Assembly (NCBI RefSeq): GCF_019879105.1
Contig: NZ_CP082247.1
Location: 372,001-436,000, forward strand
Reading direction: 5' to 3'
Source of the DNA: Natrinema sp. SYSU A 869
GTDB lineage: Archaea > Halobacteriota > Halobacteria > Halobacteriales > Natrialbaceae
Length of the DNA stretch: 64,000 nt
The notes beneath the pieces were generated by a model. That model was given only the letters and a program-made list of their open reading frames with translations. It searched no databases and was not told where the DNA came from. The position numbers and the translations under genes were made by a program. Each line of letters begins with the position of its first letter. The stretch's first letter is position 1. This document shows, piece by piece, positions 9,457 through 17,453 of the stretch.

Positions 9457-9765
9457 ATGACTGTCATCGCCAGATTCGAGGTCATCCCAGTCCATGACGG
9501 AAGTCTGTCCGAAGACATCGCACAGGCTATCGACGCACTGGACGAGTTCGATATCTCATACAAAATGACCGCGACAGACACGGTCATCGAAGCCAACGAC
9601 GTCAATGAGGTATTCGAAGCAATCCAAGCGGCACACAACGCAGTTGAGGCCGATCGAATTATCACATCCGTTGAAGTCGATGACCAGGGAAGTGATCAAC
9701 GCGCCGAGGATCGCGTTAAATCCGTGGCTAGTGTGCTTGGCCGCGACCCAGAGAAGAACATGTAG
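9457..9765 (+). CDS. MTH1187-family thiamine-binding protein
   Basis: A 102-residue protein of the MTH1187/YkoF-type ferredoxin-like fold (formerly DUF77). Recognisable features are VIARFEVIPVHDGSLSEDIAQAI at the N-terminus, the SYKMTATDTVIEA strand, and the helix with VFEAIQAAHNAVEADRI. Members bind thiamine or its precursors as oligomers in the cytoplasm, possibly for salvage or buffering. Length is normal for the family. It stands alone, preceded by about 250 bp with AT-rich promoter sequence. I see no thi-box riboswitch. Confidence 0.85.
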   Translation: MTVIARFEVIPVHDGSLSEDIAQAIDALDEFDISYKMTATDTVIEANDVNEVFEAIQAAHNAVEADRIITSVEVDDQGSDQRAEDRVKSVASVLGRDPEKNM

Positions 9766-9842
9766 CGTGGATCCGGCAGCCCTGAGAGGCCTCGTGCAGT
9801 ACGACGCTGCTTCTTTTCCACCCCCGTCTCAGTTTGATAGGG

Positions 9843-9989
9843 TTATGTCTGTTTTGACGACACACCGCTACCCACCTGTAGTTCGCGGTAGGTCATACAG
9901 TTCGGGCAGCCGTGGACCTCGCCATCGATACCAAATACTCGGATAAAGTCACGCGTGATGAACGCGTCACAGTCACTGCAGTAGGGCAT
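9843..9989 (-). CDS. Small zinc-finger protein (two CxxC knuckles)
   Basis: A 48-residue protein with CSDC near the start and CPNC near residue 28 (spacing about 24), ending in a short polar tail. The phrase AFITRDFIRVFGIDGEVHGCPNC follows the pattern of the many tiny haloarchaeal zinc proteins that read NCGxxVTxxFxRVFG...CPNC. It has a good ATG and a clear stop. It is presumed cytoplasmic, with a regulatory or structural role. Confidence 0.65.
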   Translation of the reverse strand: MPYCSDCDAFITRDFIRVFGIDGEVHGCPNCMTYRELQVGSGVSSKQT

Positions 9990-10088
9990 GTGTTAGTCTT
10001 CCATGCCAATCCTTGTATAACGTGATGAGATCATGAGTTTGAGAGCAGCGTTATACTAACCTTCAGGTCTCAGGGGCCACACCAAGTC

Positions 10089-10502
10089 TCATAGCGGTGA
10101 GCCTGTGGAAGTACTGATGCCGGATGTGATTTGTTGTTGTGTTTGGAGACCTGTATGGAACCGCTGAACAATCTCTGACTGGTGCTCCGGACATGCCATA
10201 GCTACAATTGCTCCCTCTTGGACCGGAACCATGTGATGGGCTAAATTATACGGTGCGAGGTGACAGCTGGGGCAAGAGATACCGCCAGCTGGTCGGTGAT
10301 TCAGTAGATCAGCTGTGTCTTCGGTGGTTAACTCACAGATCGAGGTAAACTGCTTAAGATGGTCGTCACAGCTGATAATGGGGATTGTAAGTTGATCCAG
10401 TAGTAGAAATGAGATGGCCTGTTGACTAGCAGATTGGAGGGCAGACCTGCACTCCTTACATTGGATGACCGGCTCTGGCTGCTGGAAATCTACTGGAGGC
10501 AT
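10089..10502 (-). CDS. Zinc-binding protein, divergent from HTH regulator
   Basis: A 137-residue protein with CKEC (near residue 15), CPSC (near residue 76), a Cys in IISCDDHL, and a histidine-rich block (HLAPYNLAHHM and CPEHQ). The pattern suggests two zinc sites built from Cys and His. It is divergently placed from the HTH_10 regulator at 10637 with a shared upstream region, so the two may be co-regulated or linked in function. It is not a known enzyme family. Confidence 0.6.
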   Translation of the reverse strand: MPPVDFQQPEPVIQCKECRSALQSASQQAISFLLLDQLTIPIISCDDHLKQFTSICELTTEDTADLLNHRPAGGISCPSCHLAPYNLAHHMVPVQEGAIVAMACPEHQSEIVQRFHTGLQTQQQITSGISTSTGSPL

Positions 10503-10636
10503 CTATGGATTTGATAGTTCGCCAAACGGGTAAGCAATGGGTTGCCCTTCAACCCCTCAGGATTTTGTTCTCTGTGAAAACAGGAGCAATAGGACTTCAA
10601 AATACTTTTCTTGCCCCTCGCTGCCACACCACACGT

Positions 10637-11296
10637 ATGGCGGCAAGCCACATTGCTGAGATCACGGTTAAACATCCAGATCTTACGTTAACTCGAACAC
10701 TTAAGGCCGTACCAGATCTGCATATGGAAATTGAGTCTCAACCAGCAACATCCTCTGATTTACCAGGGTTATTCTACTCAGTAAAGACATCCTCGTATCA
10801 AAAATTCGAATCAGAACTGGACTCAGACTCTACAGTTGCTGAATGGGAATGTGTCTCCGAATTTAATGCTCACCGTATCTACCGAGTACGTCTTACTTCC
10901 GAAGTGAAGATTATCACACCGAAAATAACTGAACATGGTTTGCGTGTTCTCGCTGTAACCAATTCTGATGGTGGCTGGCATCTCCGATTACATGCACCTG
11001 ACAGGAGCCGGATCGCACACTTTCAGACGTACTGCCAACAGGAAGATGTAGAGTGCCAGATTCACAAATTGTACAGTGCCGATAACCAAATTGATACTGG
11101 AGAAACAGGTGTTCATCTACAACTTACTGACCGTCAGCATGAAGTCGCTCAAACTGCAACAGATATGGGGTATTTTGATCAAGAGGGGGCCAGCTCTGAA
11201 GAGGTAGCCAAGGTACTCGATATTACGCCATCAACCCTGTCCTCGCATCTTAGAAAAGTCAAAATGAAGATGTTCAAACAACACTTTGGCTCATAA
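10637..11296 (+). CDS. HTH_10 (bacterio-opsin activator type) regulator
   Basis: About 219 residues from the ATG at 10637 (MAASHIAEITVKHPDL). The longer upstream frame is rejected because the extension is unlike the family and crosses the promoter region of the divergent gene. The C-terminal 55 residues (LTDRQHEVAQTATDMGYFD to SSHLRKVKMKMFKQHFG) form the HTH_10 DNA-binding domain. The N-terminal part is the small beta-rich sensor-like domain usual in this family. Relatives regulate stress, redox or bacterio-opsin genes. The target is not known; the adjacent divergent zinc protein is one candidate. Confidence 0.85.
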   Translation: MAASHIAEITVKHPDLTLTRTLKAVPDLHMEIESQPATSSDLPGLFYSVKTSSYQKFESELDSDSTVAEWECVSEFNAHRIYRVRLTSEVKIITPKITEHGLRVLAVTNSDGGWHLRLHAPDRSRIAHFQTYCQQEDVECQIHKLYSADNQIDTGETGVHLQLTDRQHEVAQTATDMGYFDQEGASSEEVAKVLDITPSTLSSHLRKVKMKMFKQHFGS

Positions 11297-11412
11297 CAAG
11301 CAGGTATGACTTCTCGGCTTCCACAACGTGTATCTCTTTTCACTCCCCATTTGAATGACCGCGTATTGCTGCGGTAGGCTTGAGAGTACCTGTAGCGAAA
11401 TATCTCTTGTTA

Positions 11413-11685
11413 ATGTCTCAAGTCACGCATCACCAAGAGCAGTCTACACCGAATCTGGGTGCGGAGATCGTTGAAGTGATTGCTGACCGAGAAGGAACGA
11501 ATCCTACCCAACTATCGCCGCCTCTGCATTCTGTGATTGACCCTGACGCGTTGAATTCACTCTTTCAATCGATAGTCTCGGAAGATTCCCACCGTGAGGG
11601 GAGTGTTTGTTTCACTTACTATGGCTATGAGGTACAGGTTGACAGTGATGGTAACATTATCGCCGAATTGCTTGACAGAGAATAA
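11413..11685 (+). CDS. HalOD1 output-domain protein
   Basis: A 90-residue protein from ATG 11413. The pattern VIDPDALNSLFQSI, then GSVCFTYYGYEVQVDSDGNIIAE is the haloarchaeal output domain 1 (HalOD1), in which a short helix is followed by a three-strand sheet. Such stand-alone HalOD1 proteins are abundant in haloarchaea and are thought to act as output modules of signalling pathways, but their biochemistry is unknown. The preceding gene is a regulator on the same strand, 116 nt away. Confidence 0.8.
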   Translation: MSQVTHHQEQSTPNLGAEIVEVIADREGTNPTQLSPPLHSVIDPDALNSLFQSIVSEDSHREGSVCFTYYGYEVQVDSDGNIIAELLDRE

Positions 11686-11737
11686 TACGATGGTAAAACA
11701 GGGAGATCCTATTCTCTAACTCAGTCTCAGACGGATA

Positions 11738-12323
11738 TCACTCAAACAAGCCTAAATCCGTGAGTCTGGCCTCAGTGGCGTTAGTTGCCTCGGTCACATC
11801 ATCAGTGGTTTTCGCACCAGTGATAACGGCTTTCCCACTTCCAAAAAGCAAGGCGACGACTGATGGTTCATCAAGACGGTATACCAGTCCAGGGATCAAG
11901 ACGGTATACCAGTCCAGGGAACTGCTCTGGCTCATACTCGATATTCTTGAGTCCAAGACCGATGGCGATCGCATTCAGGTTGAGACTGTGACCGAAGTCA
12001 ACACTTGCAACAATATTCTGCACCTCGATTAGAGGAGATTCAGCAACATCAATTCCGAGATCTCGCAAAGTATCGAAGACGATACTCAATGAGCCGCGTG
12101 ATGCCTCTTCGCTGTTTGCTCCAGTACAGACAATCTTCCCTGACCGAAAAATAAGGGCAGCAGCTTTCGGATCCTGTGTCCGATATACAACCCCCGGGAA
12201 GTTCTCAGGGTTATAGTCGGCCTCATCAAGATCGTGTGCTAACTGGTCGAGATTTAGTTCTTGATCGATACCTGTGGATGTGACAACGTTTTAGATCTCA
12301 ATAGTCTCTGCGGACTCAACCAT
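11738..12323 (-). pseudogene. tbp: TATA-binding protein (TBP) pseudogene
   Basis: Both direct repeats of an archaeal TBP are recognisable: NPENFPGVVYRTQDPKAAAL with IFRSGKIVCTGA in the first, and NIEYEPEQFPGLVYRLD with ALLFGSGKAVITGAK in the second, ending LTDLGLFE. Two lesions break it. A TAA stop (12293-12291) follows the first ten codons (MVESAETIEI), probably from a CAA or GAA codon. A 25-bp tandem duplication at 11870-11919 in the second repeat shifts the frame. Removing one unit joins GLVYRLD to EPSVVALLFGS exactly. The rest is well conserved, so the loss is recent. A functional TBP must be supplied elsewhere in the genome; haloarchaea often have several. Confidence 0.9.
11870..11919. 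repeat. 25-bp perfect tandem duplication in tbp
   Basis: Two perfect adjacent copies of a 25-bp unit beginning ATCAAGACGG (11870-11894 and 11895-11919). Because 25 is not a multiple of three, the duplication shifts the TBP reading frame. It could revert by slippage. Confidence 0.9.
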
Positions 12324-12371
12324 GTTGCAGAGGTATCTCTAGCGAACCAGTATCAAACTAGCACTCTCTAA

Positions 12372-13168
12372 TTATGGGAACTGTTTAGTTCTGCACTCCT
12401 CGACTGGCACGTTTCCGTCGAGAGCGTGATGCGGTCTTTGGTGGTTGTAGTAATGCACGAACTGTTCAAGCCACTCGCGGACGCTTGCCCGACTGCCCAC
12501 CCACGAATTCTGGAAGCGGTCGATGCGCATTTTGAGAGTGTGAAACCACTTTTCGATGAGGTTTCTGTTGATATAGTTGACCTGACCGCTCAGTCCGACT
12601 CGAGAGAGGGCAGTCCGATAGCCAAATTGATCGACGAGAAACTCAGCCTCGGAGAGATCGTGTTTCTCGCGTAGTTTCTGCAGAAACGCAGCCGCTGGAT
12701 CAGTGCCATGTCGATGAAACAATGCAATGTCAAGAATCAACTTTGTCTCGATGTCTATTGCAGCATATAGCCAAGACCACTCGCCGTTGATCTTGACAAC
12801 GGTTTCGTCGATAGCGACCCGCGACGGCGATGCCGTCCTCAGAACGCTTTGCGTTCTGCTGTCGAGGCGAATCTTCGATTCGCCGACCATTGGAGCGCTT
12901 TGCGCTCCAAGAGGCCGCACGAGAGCTTTGCTCTCGTGAACGTCGGCGGGTCGCGTCCGCTGTCAGCCAGCCGAGGAACCCAGTTCCAGACCGCTCCGTG
13001 AGAGCGTTCAACGCCTAATTCCGCGAGAATCGTTGTTGTCTCCCGAAGCGAACAACCGGTCTGGTGGAGGCGGACGGCGAACGCCCTGACGGGCGTCGCC
13101 GTCCGCTCGTTCTCCCAAGATTCTTTTAAATCCGCCTCGTAGCTCTCGCTGAGCAGGTCTGCGAGCAT
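12372..13168 (-). pseudogene. IS6-type DDE transposase, split by a hairpin cluster
   Basis: The N-terminal part (LADLLSESYEADLKESWENE to WNWVPRLADSGRDPP) carries the helix-turn-helix region. The catalytic part starts at SRVAIDETVVKINGEWSWLY (first D), continues through FLVDQFGYRTAL (second D), and ends with RNLIEKWFHTLKMRIDRF (E). The two halves are in different frames because about 107 bp of hairpins sit between DPPT and ASPSRVAIDE. Removing that insert restores a continuous DPPTASPSRVAIDE. The stop lies just outside the left terminal repeat. The transposase should be inactive as it stands. Confidence 0.85.
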
Positions 13169-13227
13169 CTTGGTCGATTAACTCAACGACCCGCTCGTTT
13201 CTCAAACTGGCTCAACTAGACAGTGCC
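12377..13227 (-). mobile_element. IS6-type haloarchaeal insertion sequence (851 bp)
   Basis: Terminal inverted repeats are GGAACTGTTTAGTT at the left (12377-12390) and AACTAGACAGTGCC at the right (13214-13227), which is the complement of GGCACTGTCTAGTT. It encodes one DDE transposase on the minus strand. Without the ~107-bp hairpin insertion the element would be about 740 bp, the usual IS6-type size. No matching 8-bp target duplication is visible (flanks TAATTATG and AGGGGAAT). The same terminal repeats bound the MITE at 27306-27536. Confidence 0.8.
12837..12940. repeat. Four-hairpin cluster inserted in transposase gene
   Basis: Four perfect stem-loops with 3-nt loops follow each other: CAGAACGC-TTT-GCGTTCTG, GGCGAATC-TTC-GATTCGCC, TTGGAGCGC-TTT-GCGCTCCAA and CACGAGAGC-TTT-GCTCTCGTG. 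The flanks both read CGT (12834-12836 and 12941-12943), which suggests a 3-bp target duplication. The outer borders are shared with the shorter cluster at 7502-7554. It encodes no protein. Confidence 0.75.
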
Positions 13228-13345
13228 AGGGGAATGTGTCTCCGGAATCACGCAGAACACAACTGCCAGCACAACGCTTTACATATAATTCTCCTGTTCA
13301 ACAAACTGGGTTAATAAGTACTGACGAAAGAGTATAGCCTACCAG

Positions 13346-14221
13346 ATGGGCCACGTCTACTACCACCATCCCGGTGACAAGCAATTCTCTCTTGACTTCG
13401 TACATCCGGACCCTGTTGAAATCGTCTCGCAGATCGTCGGTTACGATGACGACGTCGCAGTGAAGGTCCAGGCATACGATATCGACGAAGAATTCTACGT
13501 CGTCTATACGTCCCGCGTCGGCGGTGGGCCAGTTCGTGAGATTGATTTCAACCTGAATGAATCACTCGCGAAGATGAGCGAGGATAACAGCACCATCGTC
13601 GTTCGGCTGCTTGAGATCTACCGCGCCCTCATCGCTCAGAACGAGGAGGAAGAAGGTGTTCCTGTCGAGGCGTACAAGAAGATCGATGTCGACGCGCTGT
13701 CGGACGTGCTCGATCGGACGTCGTGGGAGGGATCAGCAACAGCCGTTGCAGGTCGGCTTGCCTCGAACCTGATTCTGAAACACGCACTTCCGAACGCCAA
13801 CCACCGGACGGCTGTCGCACTGATCCAGTTCTACCTCCGGCGTCTGAATCCGAACTTCTCCATGCCGGAAACGTCTATAGAAGTCGATCCAGAGACGTAC
13901 GACTGGCGAGAGTGGGTTAATGAGTACATCAACGAATCGAAACGGCTGTTGACCGTTCGACGGAAGAACGTCCTCTTCAAGCACTTGTACCGCTTCGGCG
14001 CGAGAACACTTGAGCGGAAACACGCAGTCGAAATCGACTTGACCGCATACGAGCTGGATATGTACCCGAGTGAGGCGAAGATCGTCTATGCGGAGCAGCA
14101 CGAAGAGCTATGGATCGAGTTCGTCGAGGAGGCCGTCGAACGCGCAGGGTATCCAGACCTGAAGGAAACGCCAGGGCTATCGAAAGCAGAGTTCGCTGAA
14201 AAGATTCGGAACCTCGACTAA
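13346..14221 (+). CDS. Fic/Doc-like protein with altered active-site motif
   Basis: A 291-residue protein. Residues 146-154 read HALPNANHR, followed by TAVALIQFYL, which fits the Fic/Doc signature HxFx(D/E)(G/A)Nx(R) and most resembles Doc (HxFxDANKRTA). Fic enzymes transfer AMP, and Doc transfers phosphate to EF-Tu. Here the metal-binding acid is replaced by Asn150, so activity may be changed or lost. The N-terminal ~100 residues are beta-rich and not recognised. A TATA-like ACATATAATT lies about 65 bp upstream. A small gene at 14231 ends 9 nt after it on the opposite strand and could be a partner. It could be a toxin-type protein; that is inference from the motif. Confidence 0.65.
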   Translation: MGHVYYHHPGDKQFSLDFVHPDPVEIVSQIVGYDDDVAVKVQAYDIDEEFYVVYTSRVGGGPVREIDFNLNESLAKMSEDNSTIVVRLLEIYRALIAQNEEEEGVPVEAYKKIDVDALSDVLDRTSWEGSATAVAGRLASNLILKHALPNANHRTAVALIQFYLRRLNPNFSMPETSIEVDPETYDWREWVNEYINESKRLLTVRRKNVLFKHLYRFGARTLERKHAVEIDLTAYELDMYPSEAKIVYAEQHEELWIEFVEEAVERAGYPDLKETPGLSKAEFAEKIRNLD

Positions 14222-14230
14222 GGAGTGTCG

Positions 14231-14335
14231 TTAGTCTTGGAGTGTGGCGACTGTTCGGCCCGTTTCTTCGGCCTCTTGGCTGCGCGACATATTGTACGTC
14301 GCGAGCGCTTCGTCAACCGCCTCATCAAGACTCAT
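14231..14335 (-). CDS. Tiny protein convergent with the Fic/Doc-like gene
   Basis: A 34-residue frame (MSLDEAVDEALATYNMSRSQ, then EAEETGRTVATLQD), acidic and helical. Its composition is right for haloarchaea and the stop lies 9 bp from the end of the Fic/Doc-like gene. It might be a small antitoxin-like partner or the stub of a longer gene. There is no family match, and the evidence is only frame quality and position. The stretch from here to 14547 shows no other convincing gene. Confidence 0.35.
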   Translation of the reverse strand: MSLDEAVDEALATYNMSRSQEAEETGRTVATLQD

Positions 14336-14547
14336 TGGTCAACCTAATCTTGACTCTTCTATCGTATAAACGCTTGCATGGCTCCAGACCAAGCATCAAA
14401 CAGCCACAGTTCACCTCTATCAGTGCTGAGTGCGCAGATGTTCTTCTCTACTCTGAAGAATCCGTCGCCGTCGAACAATTTGTTCCCGAACAAAGTCCAA
14501 CCATGTTCGAAGACGTTGTGTAGGGGATATCTGGATTTGCGGTAAGA

Positions 14548-15041
14548 CTACTCGACAACGCTGGCTTCCGAACGCTGTTCTTGACCAATCAGTGCGGCTA
14601 AGTCCGCTTTCGTGAGTGGGTCGATGTTAACGCGATCCCCTTCGGCGGTATAGAAGATCCCTGCAGTCACGTCTCGGCCGGGAACCATTCAGCCAACACA
14701 TGATAGTACACGCTGAGTTGCTTCCGATACTCATCCTCAGCGTGTCGTCCGAGGTCAGTCTTGAAGTCGATGATCTCGACGGTATCGGAACGAATGTGAA
14801 CGAGGTCGACGATTCCTGAGATGGTGACCTGTTCGCCATCGACAGTGAGCGGGAGATAGGCGTCTTCCTCGACTCGGAGTTCTCCATCGAGGGAGTCCAG
14901 GAACGACTTGATGTGACGCTCGTCGTCGTTCGAGGGTTCGACGTCCCCCTCCAGTACGTACCGCTCAGCGAATTCGTGGGTCTGCGTTCCGAACGCGGTC
15001 CCTCTTCCGTCGTCGACGTCCTCGAACACATCGTCGCGCAT
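14548..15041 (-). pseudogene. UvrD/RecB-type helicase C-terminal nuclease relic
   Basis: The frame reads GTAFGTQTHEFAERYVLEG, then GELRVEEDAYLPLTVDGEQV, GIVDLVHIRSDTVEIIDFKTD and YRKQLSVYYHVLAEWFPAE. This is the PD-(D/E)XK nuclease tail of AddA/RecB-like helicases: the acidic residue in GIVDLV and the DFKTD motif are the expected catalytic parts. The last 40 residues (VTAGIFYTAEGDRVNIDPLT, then ADLAALIG) continue in another frame from about 14670, so there is a frameshift. The helicase body is missing. It is probably the leftover of an integrated plasmid or a truncated repair gene. Confidence 0.7.
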
Positions 15042-15123
15042 GAGCGTGTGCGGCGAGTGTCTTGCCCAGCGCCCCGTGGAATTGCCAGCTCGCCCGCTCG
15101 AAAGCTTCGCCAGTTGAGCCGTC

Positions 15124-15303
15124 TCAGTGCGGGAATGCTGAGTGGCCGCTCACCTTGACGGTCCACTCGCGTGGCTCTTCGAACGGATTCTCGAGTTCGA
15201 CGATCTCGATCTCTTCTGAGGATGTGGCGTCGTAGCGACCGAGCTTCATAAATCGGCGACCGTCCTCGTGGTCGAACAGCGTGATCGCGTCGGCGGTCGT
15301 CAT
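15124..15303 (-). CDS. Short hypothetical protein
   Basis: A 59-residue frame with haloarchaeal composition (MTTADAITLFDHEDGRRFMK, then FEEPREWTVKVSGHSAFPH). It lies upstream of the nuclease relic on the same strand and may itself be the trimmed end of a longer gene. No family recognised. Confidence 0.3.
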   Translation of the reverse strand: MTTADAITLFDHEDGRRFMKLGRYDATSSEEIEIVELENPFEEPREWTVKVSGHSAFPH

Positions 15304-15540
15304 GCTGATCGAGCCTCGGAGACCGGTCGGTAGTTGTGACTCTGTCCGCCTCTGCTATCGAAGGGGTGTATGCAGTTTCGCATCGTTCAGCGACGATTTG
15401 CGACCGTCTATCAATACAGTCACACGATTTGACTATAAATGTATGAGCCTCCAAAGCGCATAGAGATAGCTACACAGCAGAGAATTCGGAGGATTTGAAG
15501 AATCCACGTTCTTCCTTCGGACGAGATTTGAGGTAGCCAC

Positions 15541-15562
15541 ACCCCACGTTTCCGCTCTATAG
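15541..15562 (+). repeat. Origin recognition box-like repeat 1
   Basis: ACCCCACGTTTCCGCTCTAT plus AG. One of seven copies of this motif around the orc1/cdc6 gene; this one and the next lie downstream of the gene. The GTTTCC/GGAAAC core next to a run of C/G resembles haloarchaeal origin recognition boxes. Confidence 0.7.
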
Positions 15563-15598
15563 CGAGAGCCAGATAGTAACAGAGAGACGAACAGGGAC

Positions 15599-15620
15599 AC
15601 CCCACGTTTCCGCTCTATAG
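15599..15620 (+). repeat. Origin recognition box-like repeat 2
   Basis: Same 22-bp motif and same orientation as at 15541, 58 bp further on. The pair could form a second, smaller binding cluster or an autoregulatory site on the 3' side of orc1. Confidence 0.7.
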
Positions 15621-15659
15621 TGTGAAACTGAGAGTGAGGGGAAGCTTGATGGTAGAGAA

Positions 15660-16865
15660 TCAGTCATTCGGTTCGACTAACTTGCAGGCTTCAAGGGTTT
15701 TCTCAGGATCATCTACGAGTGTTATTATGGTTCGGCTGCCCTTGGCCTTCCCCGCAGCTTTGGTATTCCGAGTTATGATTTCAAGGAACTCTGCCTCTTC
15801 TAAGAGATCCCGGACTCGGCGTTCCGAGAGTGGGCTTGCTTCTTCGATGGAACATTTCCTCTGGTAGAGATTGTAGGCCTCTGTCGTGGTGATCGGGTTC
15901 TTCTCAGTGTCACGATCCGCTGCTAGTGCTGCAACAGATTGAATCACGAGTGTTGAGTGATGGGGCAGAGTAGAGATAACCTCAAGAATTTCGTCGCGTT
16001 CGGCGCGTTCGAAGGCCTCATCGATGAACTCATCTTTGACGGTTTCAGATTGGTTTTCGTTAGCTATCTCGCCAGCATATCTGAAAATATCCATTGCTTT
16101 TCTTGCGTCACCGTATTCTCGAGCGGAGAGAGCTGCAACTCTCGCAGTGATCCCCTCCTCTAACACACCATCATAGAACGCATCTTTGCGCGCTTCTAAG
16201 ATTTTCTTCAGTTCATTCGCTGTATACGGCGGGAAAACGTGTCGGCGTTCACCAAGACTTGAAACCGTTCTCTCGTTGAGTTTGTCAGTGAACCGTGGTT
16301 TGTTGCTGATGCCGATCACACCGAGCGACGAATCAGTTAGCTTGTTGGCCTCACCCGCTCGAGAGAGTGTCATTAGAAGATCATCATAGGCGTGGTGTTT
16401 GTCGATCTCGTCGAGGATGATCAGCGAGATATCGTGGATTGCATCCATTGCTTTCCATGCCCGTTGGTAGAACTGACCAGTAGATAATCCAGTATCTGGA
16501 ATATGGACGTCGGAGAGGTCGGGATCGTTCAACTGCTTTGCAATACGAATGACTGCGTCGGTTTCGCTCGAACTCTGAGAACAATCGACGTATGCGATTC
16601 CAACTGAGTACCCGTTCTCCCCAGCTTTTTCCTTGAGTTTTTGTGTTATGAACTTCACAGAGAGGGATTTCCCAGTTCCCGGTTTCCCATAAACGAGGCA
16701 ATTAGATGGCTTTGACCCGTTCGTTGCTGGATACAAGGACTGAGCGAGAGATTCAAGTTCTTCATCCCGACCAATGATGCGATCTTCATCGACAACATAG
16801 TCGATCTGCACCATATCCTTGTCTTTAAAGACCGACGAGATCCCCCCGAAGAAGTCCTTTGGCAT
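15660..16865 (-). CDS. orc1: Orc1/Cdc6-family replication initiator
   Basis: A 401-residue AAA+ ATPase. Walker A is VYGKPGTGKSLSVKF (about residues 58-72), Walker B is SLIILDEIDKH, sensor 1 is in LGVIGISNKPRF, and sensor 2 is in REYGDARKAMDIFRYAGEIA. A winged-helix domain follows (STLVIQSVAALAADRD to LLEEAEFLEIITRN). Such proteins bind origin recognition boxes and start replication of their own replicon. Origin-like repeats lie on both sides (15541-15620 and 16911-17453), so this is very likely a self-contained replication module of a plasmid-type replicon. The length is normal for plasmid-type Orc proteins. The ATG at 16865 is followed upstream by the repeat at 16911, which could allow autoregulation. 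Confidence 0.95.
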   Translation of the reverse strand: MPKDFFGGISSVFKDKDMVQIDYVVDEDRIIGRDEELESLAQSLYPATNGSKPSNCLVYGKPGTGKSLSVKFITQKLKEKAGENGYSVGIAYVDCSQSSSETDAVIRIAKQLNDPDLSDVHIPDTGLSTGQFYQRAWKAMDAIHDISLIILDEIDKHHAYDDLLMTLSRAGEANKLTDSSLGVIGISNKPRFTDKLNERTVSSLGERRHVFPPYTANELKKILEARKDAFYDGVLEEGITARVAALSAREYGDARKAMDIFRYAGEIANENQSETVKDEFIDEAFERAERDEILEVISTLPHHSTLVIQSVAALAADRDTEKNPITTTEAYNLYQRKCSIEEASPLSERRVRDLLEEAEFLEIITRNTKAAGKAKGSRTIITLVDDPEKTLEACKLVEPND

Positions 16866-16910
16866 ACCTTGTTCATTGGGTGTGGGTGAGATAAAGGTTC
16901 GGAAGGGAGG

Positions 16911-16928
16911 CCACCTTTCCGCTCTATA
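16911..16928 (+). repeat. Origin box-like repeat 3 (degenerate)
   Basis: CCACCTTTCCGCTCTATA, a weaker copy that lies 46 bp upstream of the orc1 start and so could overlap its promoter. Confidence 0.55.
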
Positions 16929-16964
16929 GAATTAAAAACCATACTTTGAGGGGATATAGAGGGG

Positions 16965-16987
16965 TTATAGAGCGGAAACGAGGGGTG
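16965..16987 (-). repeat. Origin box-like repeat 4
   Basis: Contains TATAGAGCGGAAACGAGGGG, the reverse orientation of the box. A weaker TGTTTCCACTCTA sequence follows at about 17001. Confidence 0.65.
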
Positions 16988-17066
16988 ATTTGCTGGACCG
17001 TGTTTCCACTCTAACGAGAGTGCGAATTGGTCGATCGGATCAGACGGATACTCTAGAGACACACCC

Positions 17067-17088
17067 ACCCCACGTTTCCGCTCTATAG
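17067..17088 (+). repeat. Origin box-like repeat 5
   Basis: A perfect copy of the 22-bp motif (core GTTTCCGCTCTATAG), at the left border of the AT-rich stretch. Confidence 0.7.
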
Positions 17089-17363
17089 AGGTAGTATACT
17101 CCCTCAAACACTCTTTGAGATCGGTTTTACCTTCAAACAGGTTCTACTGCGGATTGCTATGGCGGAATTCTCCACACCGTATTATATCTATCTATAAAGG
17201 CAAATTCTACTACTAGGGAACTATACCCAAAGTGCTACGAGAGGCTGTGTATCACAATATCAGAGATATGTGAGACCCCTGTAAGTTCCTTATAGGTAAG
17301 TTCTTTATTAGCAGTCCAATGACTAGAATCGTCAAATGCGGATCTCTAAGGTTTCTCGATGGC

Positions 17364-17385
17364 CTATAGAGCGGAAACATGGGGT
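17364..17385 (-). repeat. Origin box-like repeat 6
   Basis: CTATAGAGCGGAAACATGGG, one mismatch from the consensus, in inverted orientation at the right border of the AT-rich stretch. Confidence 0.7.
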
Positions 17386-17430
17386 GTGTCTGTTCGATCT
17401 ATTCACGAAACTACACGCTCGAAGGTGGAT

Positions 17431-17453
17431 CTATAGAGCGGAAACGTGGGGTG
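17431..17453 (-). repeat. Origin box-like repeat 7
   Basis: A perfect inverted copy (CTATAGAGCGGAAACGTGGG), 67 bp after repeat 6. Confidence 0.7.

Noticed and set aside
14627-15454. A 275-residue minus-strand frame
   Set aside because: Very rich in Arg and Ser with no structure; the nuclease relic is read in another frame of the same strand.
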